From an uncultured Collinsella sp. (lineage in GTDB: Bacteria > Actinomycetota > Coriobacteriia > Coriobacteriales > Coriobacteriaceae): 5,182 bases of DNA. The number at the start of each line of letters is the position of its first letter. Within the stretch, counting starts at the first letter, position 1. Shown here one piece after another: positions 1 through 5,182 of this stretch. The notes under the pieces were generated by a model. It saw only the letters and a program-made list of their open reading frames with translations, did no database searches and was not told where the DNA came from. The stretch covers positions 1 to 5,182 of the forward strand of contig USEK01000110.1 in assembly GCA_900553705.1 (NCBI GenBank), written 5' to 3'. Made by a program: the position numbers and the translations under genes.

Positions 1-13
1 GTATAAGAGACAG
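1..13 (+). other. Residual Nextera/Tn5 mosaic-end adapter (artefact)
   Basis: The first 13 bases, GTATAAGAGACAG, are identical to the 3' end of the 19-bp Tn5 mosaic end used in Nextera libraries (AGATGTGTATAAGAGACAG). This is library adapter and not genomic sequence, so the real insert begins at about base 14. A matching adapter in the opposite orientation lies at the other end of the window. Confidence 0.93.
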
Positions 14-2044
14 GAGGATGGGCGTGTGGTGGCCGAGTTGCCGGTGCCGGGGCATCCGTGCGCGGCGCGTGCCCTGTGCGCCCGCGGACGGCATCGCCTG
101 GCAATGCCGTTTGACGAGCGCGATCGCATTGTGCACCCCATGCGCCGACGAGCTGATGGCTCGGGGTTCGATGTGATTTCGTGGGACGAGGCGTTCGCGC
201 AGATTGCAGCGCGCCTTGGGGGGATTGTTGACGGACATGGTCCGCGCGCGCTGGGCATGACGCTCGGCGTGCCCTCGTTCGACCGCTACTGGGCGTATTG
301 TTTTATGCATGCGCTGGGCTCGCCCAACGTATACGGTGCCGATGGCGCCTGCGAGGTAAGCCGACTTACCGGTTGGGAGCACAGCCTGGGCTATAGTCCC
401 GCCTCCGACCTGGCGCATACCGATTGCATCATGTATCTGGGGCGTTCCATCGTCGATTCGTCGACGATGGGGGCTGTCGATGCGCTCAACGATGCACGCC
501 GGCGCGGGGCGAAGATCATCGTGGTCGACCCCCGGCGCAGCGGCTCCGCCGCGCTTGCCGATCGCTGGCTGCGCGTACGTCCTGGATGCGATCTGGCGTT
601 GCTGCTGGGTATCGCACATGTGCTGGTAGCCGAGGACCTGTACGATCACGAGTTCGTGGACCGCTACGCCACAGGCTTTGACGAGCTGGCGCAGGCGGCC
701 AGTGCTTGGACACCCGAGTGGGCCGAATCGATGTGCGACGTGCCGGCCGCAGAGATTGTCGCCACGGCGCGCGATCTCGCTGCCGCCGCGCCTGCCGCTG
801 TGGTGGATGCGGGTTTTCATGGTGGCATCGGCATCGCGTATGCCAATAGCACCCAGACCGCACGCGCTATCTGCTTGGTCGATGTGCTGCTGGGCTGTAT
901 TGGACATGCGGGTGGCGCGCTCAATCCGCCCACACCGCTTTCACTGGGCGACCTCGATCCCACGCGCTTTGCGACGCCGCCGGTGCCGCGCGAGCCCAAG
1001 CTGGGGTCCGAGCGCTATCCACTGGTCGATCCGGTGCGCGGGCTGTGTACGACCATCGGTCAGTCGATTCTTGCCGGCTATTTGCGTGGGCTCATCGTCT
1101 ATGCCAGTAACCCCGGTGCGGGCTATGGCAACGCCGGGGCGTGGTTATCGATTCTGGAACAGCTTGACTTGCTTGTGACGATTGATATTCGTTGGTCCGA
1201 GACGGCGCGTGCTTCTGACTTCGTGCTGCCCGACGTGACGTATCTGGAGGCCGACCGCGGTGTGGGCACAGTCGTGGGCGTCAACGATTCGCGCGTGTTC
1301 TACCGCAACGCCGTGCTGCCCGTGCAGCATGACGGCACACGTCCCGGTCGGGAGATTTTTGCCGGTCTGGCGCAGGCGTGTGGCGTGGGCGAGTATTTCC
1401 AGTTTACGTCTGACGATCTGACGGCTGCCCAGGTGGCGCCGTTTGGGATTGATCTGGACGAGCTCAAGGAGCGCGGCTGGGCCGATACGGGCGTGGCGCT
1501 GCCGTCGCGCACGGGTGAGCCGGTGATTCCGCTTGCCGGCGGCAAAATTGCGCTGGCAAGCGACGTATGGGAACGAGTCGGCATGGGTCGTGTGCCCAAC
1601 TGGATTGCGCCCATGGTGGAGCCCGGCCCGGGGATGTTTCGCCTCATTAGTGGCAACCGTCCCTTTGAGTCGCACACCTCGCGCAGGCTTGCGGCTCAAG
1701 GTGCCGCCGAGGCTGGATCGGACCTGGATGCCGTGCAGATGAATGCCGATGCTGCTGCGCACATGGGCATCGCCGACGGCGAGATCGTCGAGCTCGTGAG
1801 CGATATGGGCCGCGACCACGTGCGCGTGGAGACGACGCCCTATCTGCATCCGGCGTGCATCTTCACCTCGGCCGCTCCTGGCGGACGTGCATTTGGTGCT
1901 GAGAGTGGTGCCCGGCAGGCCCTGGGCGTCGGTCCGCTCGACCACACGCCGCTGCGCTGGGACCCGTTGACGGGTGCCGCGCTCACCCAGGAAAACGCCG
2001 TTCGCGTGGAAAAGATCACGGAGCACGAGGATAATAACGAATGA
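14..2044 (+). CDS. Molybdopterin (bis-MGD) oxidoreductase, DMSO-reductase superfamily, PhsA/PsrA-like; N-terminus missing
   Basis: This is the catalytic subunit of a complex iron-sulfur molybdoenzyme, a family that carries out two-electron oxidations or reductions (thiosulfate, polysulfide, formate, nitrate and others) at a bis-MGD molybdenum centre. The frame is open from base 14, so the gene runs off the left edge; the GTG at 26 lies inside the conserved fold and is not the true start. Numbering from base 14, Cys22 in ALCARG matches the fourth Cys of the N-terminal [4Fe-4S] motif, with Arg24 in the usual Lys/Arg place; the first three Cys are off the edge. ISWDEAF (55-61) follows. Cys113 in GSPNVYGADGACE aligns with the molybdenum ligand, so this looks like a Cys enzyme with no in-frame UGA there. 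Later landmarks are KIIVVDPRRSG, RVRPGCDLALLLG, ASNPGAGYGN and a C-terminal MGD-binding beta-barrel starting near RLISGNRPFESHTSR. About 700 residues in total are expected, as in PhsA/PsrA. Substrate is undetermined. No Fe-S or membrane partner subunit follows. Export cannot be judged without the N-terminus. Confidence 0.9.
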   Translation, partial: EDGRVVAELPVPGHPCAARALCARGRHRLAMPFDERDRIVHPMRRRADGSGFDVISWDEAFAQIAARLGGIVDGHGPRALGMTLGVPSFDRYWAYCFMHALGSPNVYGADGACEVSRLTGWEHSLGYSPASDLAHTDCIMYLGRSIVDSSTMGAVDALNDARRRGAKIIVVDPRRSGSAALADRWLRVRPGCDLALLLGIAHVLVAEDLYDHEFVDRYATGFDELAQAASAWTPEWAESMCDVPAAEIVATARDLAAAAPAAVVDAGFHGGIGIAYANSTQTARAICLVDVLLGCIGHAGGALNPPTPLSLGDLDPTRFATPPVPREPKLGSERYPLVDPVRGLCTTIGQSILAGYLRGLIVYASNPGAGYGNAGAWLSILEQLDLLVTIDIRWSETARASDFVLPDVTYLEADRGVGTVVGVNDSRVFYRNAVLPVQHDGTRPGREIFAGLAQACGVGEYFQFTSDDLTAAQVAPFGIDLDELKERGWADTGVALPSRTGEPVIPLAGGKIALASDVWERVGMGRVPNWIAPMVEPGPGMFRLISGNRPFESHTSRRLAAQGAAEAGSDLDAVQMNADAAAHMGIADGEIVELVSDMGRDHVRVETTPYLHPACIFTSAAPGGRAFGAESGARQALGVGPLDHTPLRWDPLTGAALTQENAVRVEKITEHEDNNE

Positions 2045-2097
2045 TTGATTCAGCCGATCGAATTGGCTGATAGTTTGACGTCCGAACGATTGATTCA
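2043..2097 (+). repeat. 10-bp direct repeat flanking the leader hairpin
   Basis: GATTGATTCA occurs at 2043..2052 and again at 2088..2097, a 45-bp offset (15 codons, or about four helical turns). The match extends as AAYGATTGATTCA with one mismatch. The first copy overlaps the stop codon of the molybdoenzyme and the left base of the hairpin; the second ends 23 bp before selA. The pair could be a two-site protein-binding arrangement or a small local duplication. Function is unknown. Confidence 0.5.
2050..2070 (+). promoter_or_regulatory. Hairpin in the selA leader; function uncertain
   Basis: The arm TCAGCCGAT (2050..2058) pairs with AATTGGCTGA-side bases ATTGGCTGA (2062..2070), giving a continuous 9-bp stem with one G-U pair and the triloop CGA. 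It begins five bases after the UGA stop of the molybdoenzyme and ends 50 bases before selA. It is not followed by a proper U-tract (TAGTTTG comes next), so it is a poor intrinsic terminator. It may attenuate read-through, protect the upstream 3' end, or act as a SelB-binding element. In E. coli a SECIS-like element in the selAB leader is known to bind SelB and lower expression. The last role is only an analogy, since the loop does not resemble the E. coli fdhF SECIS loop. Confidence 0.45.
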
Positions 2098-2108
2098 CCT
2101 TTGGTTTT

Positions 2109-2114
2109 GAAAGG
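2109..2114 (+). promoter_or_regulatory. Ribosome binding site of selA
   Basis: GAAAGG lies six bases before the ATG at 2121 and supports that start over the in-frame ATG at 2139, which has no purine-rich Shine-Dalgarno-like sequence before it. Confidence 0.65.
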
Positions 2115-2120
2115 TCGCAC

Positions 2121-3578
2121 ATGAGCGATAGCCAGAACATGTCCGATGAGGTGCGCGCCCGCCTGCGCGCCATTCCTTCTGTCAACGAGCTGCTTGCCGA
2201 GTGGCCGGTAGTGAAGGCGGCGGGGGAGACCTGCGACGCGGTGGTGCATGCCGCTGTCACGGCCGAGCTTGACGAGGAGCGCGCTGCGATTCGTGCCGGT
2301 GCCGCTCCACGCTCTAAGCGCGAGCTGGCCTCGGCCGTCGAGTGGCGTGCCCACCGCTCTGCGCTGCCGAGCTTGCGCCCTGCCGTCAACGCCACGGGCG
2401 TGGTCATCCATACCAACTTGGGCCGCGCCCCGCTCGCGGAGTCGGCCGCCAAGGCCGTGGCCGAGGTCGCGCGCGGCTACAGCACGCTCGAGTACAGCGT
2501 GGACACCTGCTCGCGCGGGTCGCGCAAGGAGCACGCTGCACAGCTGATTCGCTCGCTTACCGGTGCCGAGGACGCGCTTGTGGTCAACAACAACGCCGCC
2601 GCGGTGCTGCTGGTGCTGGCGACTCATGCCGCGGGCAAAGAGGTTATCGTCAGCCGCGGCGAGCTCGTCGAGATTGGCGGCAGCTTCCGCATCCCCGATG
2701 TCATGGCGGCTTCGGGCGCCAAGCTCGTCGAGGTCGGAGCCACCAACCGCACGCACCTGGCAGATTATGAGCAAGCCATTACGCCCGATACGGCCATGAT
2801 CCTTAAGGTCCATCCTTCCAACTATCGCATCGAGGGTTTTCACGAGGAGGTGGGTTCTCGGGAGCTTGCGGCGCTTGCTCACAAGCATGGTCTGCTGTTC
2901 TACGAGGACCAGGGTTCGGGCGCGCTGTTGCCCGATGACATCCTGGTGCGCGGCGGCGAGGTGCCTACGCCGGCTTCGGTTGCGGCGGGGCTCGATTTGG
3001 TGTCGTGCTCGGGCGATAAACTGCTCGGTGCCGCACAAGCGGGCATTATCATGGGCCGTCGTGACCTGGTCCAGGCCTGTGGGTCACATCCGCTTATGCG
3101 CGCCTTGCGTCCGGGTAAGCTCGCACTGGCGGCGCTCGAGGCTACACTGCGCATCTACATGGATGGGGCGGATGTGGCCCATCGCGAGGTGCCGGTGCTC
3201 AACATGCTCACGCTCCCGCAGGCTCATCTGGAGGGTCGTGCCCGCAAGCTGCGCGATCGGATGGTCGCCGGGCTCGATAAGGCCGGTTGCCCGTGCGCCG
3301 TTCAGGTGGAGATCGTCGAGGAATCGTCGACTCCCGGCGGCGGCTCGCTGCCTACCGTCGAGTTGCCCACGATGTGCGTGGCCATCTGCCCGGTCGACGG
3401 GCGCCTGTCCGTCGACGCGCTCAAGCGCTCGCTCGTCCAAGACTTCGATACGCCGGTCGTCACGCGAACCTCGCACGATCGCATTTTGTTTGACGTCCGT
3501 ACGCTTGTGGGCGACCGCGATATCGAGACGGCGGCGTCGACGCTCGTCGCGTGCGTTGAGAAGGCGATTGCTCGATGA
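2121..3578 (+). CDS. selA: L-seryl-tRNA(Sec) selenium transferase (selenocysteine synthase)
   Basis: SelA is a cytosolic PLP enzyme that converts Ser-tRNA(Sec) to Sec-tRNA(Sec) with selenophosphate as selenium donor; the family forms large ring-shaped homo-oligomers. The 485-residue product is complete and slightly longer than the 463-residue E. coli protein. An N-terminal tRNA-binding region carries IPSVNELL (18-25). The catalytic fold-type-I domain shows NATGVVIHTNLGR (90-102), VVNNNAAA (154-161), SRGELVEIGGSFRIPD (from 178), a KVHPSNYRIEGF segment, Asp263 in EDQGSG, and SGDKLLG, where Lys300 is the expected Schiff-base lysine. Small departures from the common consensus are CSRGSR where RRGSR is usual, DQGSG for DLGSG, and RPGKL for RxDKL; none removes an obvious catalytic residue. 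The ATG at 2121 has an RBS. The stop overlaps the selB start as ATGA, so the two genes are almost certainly co-transcribed and translationally coupled. Transcription may come from the upstream molybdoenzyme gene or from the 76-bp spacer. Confidence 0.97.
   Translation: MSDSQNMSDEVRARLRAIPSVNELLAEWPVVKAAGETCDAVVHAAVTAELDEERAAIRAGAAPRSKRELASAVEWRAHRSALPSLRPAVNATGVVIHTNLGRAPLAESAAKAVAEVARGYSTLEYSVDTCSRGSRKEHAAQLIRSLTGAEDALVVNNNAAAVLLVLATHAAGKEVIVSRGELVEIGGSFRIPDVMAASGAKLVEVGATNRTHLADYEQAITPDTAMILKVHPSNYRIEGFHEEVGSRELAALAHKHGLLFYEDQGSGALLPDDILVRGGEVPTPASVAAGLDLVSCSGDKLLGAAQAGIIMGRRDLVQACGSHPLMRALRPGKLALAALEATLRIYMDGADVAHREVPVLNMLTLPQAHLEGRARKLRDRMVAGLDKAGCPCAVQVEIVEESSTPGGGSLPTVELPTMCVAICPVDGRLSVDALKRSLVQDFDTPVVTRTSHDRILFDVRTLVGDRDIETAASTLVACVEKAIAR
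3558..3564 (+). promoter_or_regulatory. Ribosome binding site of selB, inside the end of selA
   Basis: GAGAAGG lies ten bases before the ATG at 3575, within the last codons of selA. Together with the ATGA stop/start overlap it fixes the selB start and allows re-initiation by ribosomes finishing selA. Confidence 0.65.
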
Positions 3579-5146
3579 GTGAGGTTAAAGCGCTGGTGGA
3601 GTGTCCCGTTATCGTTGGTACGGCGGGCCACGTCGACCACGGTAAGTCGGCACTGATCGAGGCACTGACCGGCAAGAATCCCGACCGTCTGGAGGTTGAG
3701 CGTCGCCGCGGCATGACCGTTGAGCTGGGCTTTGGCGAGCTGGCGCTGCCGAGTGGCAAGATCGTTGGCCTGGTCGACGTGCCGGGCCACGCGCATTACC
3801 TGCGCGCCATGGTGCAGGGTGCCACGGGCATCGATGTGGCCGTGCTGGTGGTCTCTGCCGTTGAGGGCGTGATGCCGCAGACCCGCGAGCACGTGCATGT
3901 GCTGGAGCTGCTGGGCGTCACACACATGGTGGTGGCGCTGACGATGTGCGACCTGGCCGATGCCGAGATGACCGAGCTTGCCGAGCTTGATGTCGATGAC
4001 TTTTTGTCGGGTACCGTGTTTGCGGGCGCGCCGATCGTGCCTGTGTCGTCCAAGACAGGCGAGGGGATTGACGGGCTGCTTGCGGTGCTCGACGAGCAGG
4101 TAAGTGCCTGCTGGGATGCTTGCCGCGACCGTTCCGAGCTCACCGATGCCGCGCCGCGTCTGCCCATCGACCGCTGCTTTACGATCAAGGGCGTCGGCAC
4201 CGTCGTGACGGGAACGCTGCACGATGCGCCGGTTGCGGTGGGCGACGAGCTGATGGCTTTGCCGTCGCGTACAGTCTGTCGCGTGCGCGGGATTCAGGTG
4301 CATGGCGATACGCCGCGAGCACTGCCGGGACAGCGCGTGGCACTCAACTTGGTGGGCGATGCCGTCGCCACGCTCGATCGCGGTGAGATGCTCGGCGTGG
4401 CGGGCCGCTTTGGCCAGACGATGCGCTTTATGATGACGTTTACGTATTTGGGTCGCGAGGGAGCCAAGCCGCGTGTGTTCGAGTCGGGTGCGCGTGTGCA
4501 CGTGATGGCGGGTACGGCCGAGGTCGTCGGTCGCATCATGTTCATGGAGGGTGAGGCCCCCATGGCAGTGGGTGAAACCCGTATTGTTCAGGTGCGCTTG
4601 GACAACTCGCTGCCGCTGCGCGCCGGGGACCATGCCGTGGTGCTGTCCTATTCGCCCGTGATGCTTATTGGCGGCGGGCGCGTGCTGCTTTCGCGCTGCC
4701 GTCGCTCGCGCGAGCTTGCTGAAGGGGAGCGTGCGCTGTACGCGGCGCTTGAGTCCGGCGATATCGCGGGCGGTGTGGGCGCTTGGCTGGCGCTGCAGAT
4801 GCTGCCGGTTACGGCGGCTGATGTTGCCGAGGCTTTGGATCTTGGTGTCGGCGAGGCCGATGCCGCACTGCGCGGATTGGTGGCGCAGGGCTCCGTTCGC
4901 AAGCTTGCCGCGGGCGATGCGGGCCTCTTGGCGGACGCCGTGGTGCTCGACGCCGCGATGGATGCACTGGCGGCGACCCTGTCAGCCATGCACGCGGCGG
5001 CTCCCAAGGAGACGGGCTTTACGCCCGGCGCCGTTGCCCATGCTGCGTGGCCTGCCGCTGATGAAGGCGTTGCCGCGGCCCTGATTGCCGAGGGCTGCTC
5101 CCGTGGCGTGTGCGCCGCCGAGGGCGCCGAGGTATTCGATCCGCAT
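3575..5146 (+). CDS. selB: Selenocysteine-specific translation elongation factor SelB; C-terminus missing
   Basis: SelB is the EF-Tu-like GTPase that brings Sec-tRNA(Sec) to UGA codons and binds the SECIS hairpin in the mRNA. The genuine sequence gives 524 residues against about 614 in E. coli. The GTPase domain has G1 GHVDHGKS (18-25), switch I RRGMTVELGF with Thr48, G3 DVPGH (68-72) with the catalytic-type His72, and G5 SSK (158-160). G4 reads TMCD (123-126) where TKxD or NKxD is expected. Domain II follows with TIKGVGTVVTGT (203-214) and domain III ends at SPVMLIGGGRVLL (to 372). The remaining ~150 residues should be about two winged-helix modules; the last modules, which contact SECIS in the family, lie beyond the edge. 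Codon 524 ends exactly at the adapter junction, and the next six codons (LSLIHI) with their UGA are adapter-encoded, not the true end. About eleven residues precede the position where E. coli SelB begins; the ATGA overlap and RBS support this start. Confidence 0.95.
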
Positions 5147-5182
5147 CTGTCTCTTATACACATCTGACGCTGCCGACGACTA
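5147..5182 (+). other. Nextera read-1 transposase adapter, reverse complement (artefact)
   Basis: Bases 5147..5165 are CTGTCTCTTATACACATCT, the reverse complement of the Tn5 mosaic end, and 5166..5179 are GACGCTGCCGACGA, the rest of the Nextera read-1 adapter. In a library molecule the i5 index follows, so the last three bases (CTA, 5180..5182) may be the start of the index read. None of this is genomic. It adds the false peptide LSLIHI and stop to SelB, and on the minus strand it yields the familiar spurious start MCIRDR. Confidence 0.97.

Noticed and set aside
26..28. GTG as the start codon of the molybdoenzyme gene.
   Set aside because: The frame is open to the edge of the insert at base 14, and the conserved Fe-S Cys region begins just after it, so the true start and the first three cluster cysteines must lie outside the window.
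2045..2074. Weak sigma-70-like promoter: TTGATT at 2045..2050 and GATAGT at 2069..2074 with an 18-base spacer.
   Set aside because: Each box matches only 4 of 6 consensus bases and the elements overlap the hairpin. selA may equally be transcribed from upstream. Not strong enough to annotate.
2073..2087. Small second hairpin GTTTG/CGAAC with an ACGTC loop after the main leader hairpin.
   Set aside because: Only five pairs including one G-U; too weak to support on its own.
2042..2110. Possible selenocysteine read-through of the molybdoenzyme stop UGA, adding 22 residues (Sec, then LIQPIELADSLTSERLIHLWF) up to a second in-frame UGA.
   Set aside because: The encoded tail has no recognisable motif, the second UGA overlaps the selA RBS, and the protein already has a complete-looking C-terminal domain at the first UGA. 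No redox partner Cys motif is present.
2073..3499. The 12-mer GTTTGACGTCCG occurs at 2073..2084 and 3488..3499.
   Set aside because: One exact 12-mer pair is about what chance predicts for a window of this length, and the second copy sits inside selA coding sequence.
3302..4633. 443-codon open frame on the minus strand opposite selA and selB.
   Set aside because: It lies fully antisense to two confidently identified genes, and its protein is low-complexity (rich in His, Arg, Gln and Ala), as expected for the shadow of high-GC coding DNA. The 435-codon minus frame at 1145..2452 and the 340-codon frame at 2016..3038 are rejected for the same reason.
4648..5163. 171-codon minus-strand frame starting MCIRDR.
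   Set aside because: Its start codon and first residues are encoded by the Nextera adapter, and the rest is antisense to selB.

Overview
The window is a fragment of high-GC bacterial DNA (GC clearly above 60% by eye) bounded on both sides by Nextera tagmentation adapter. The genuine insert is about 14..5146. Bases 1..13 are the tail of the Tn5 mosaic end. Bases 5147..5179 are the reverse complement of the Nextera read-1 adapter, with three more bases of unknown origin after it. Codon use, protein style and the pairing of a molybdenum oxidoreductase with selenocysteine genes suggest an anaerobic gut actinobacterium of the class Coriobacteriia (for example a Collinsella relative). That assignment is inferred from memory of the families and was not tested by any search.

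Layout, all on the + strand: (1) 14..2044, the C-terminal ~676 residues of a molybdopterin (bis-MGD) oxidoreductase of the DMSO-reductase superfamily, closest in feel to the thiosulfate/polysulfide reductase (PhsA/PsrA) type. Its N-terminus is cut off by the fragment edge. (2) 2045..2120, a 76-bp spacer holding a 9-bp hairpin between two copies of a 10-bp direct repeat. (3) 2121..3578, complete selA (L-seryl-tRNA(Sec) selenium transferase). (4) 3575..5146, selB (selenocysteine-specific elongation factor), overlapping selA by ATGA and cut at the 3' end, so the SECIS-binding C-terminus is missing.

SelA converts Ser-tRNA(Sec) to Sec-tRNA(Sec) using selenophosphate, and SelB carries that tRNA to UGA codons marked by a SECIS hairpin. 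Together they are two of the four bacterial selenocysteine-insertion factors. The other two, selD and the tRNA gene selC, are not in the window. The molybdoenzyme itself appears to use cysteine, not selenocysteine, as its molybdenum ligand. Its place beside selAB may mark a respiratory or formate-metabolism locus with a selenoprotein elsewhere.

I see no clearly novel system. The points most worth checking are the loss of the usual lysine in the SelB G4 GTP-specificity motif, the hairpin in the selA leader, and the adapter sequence that would otherwise give SelB a false C-terminus.
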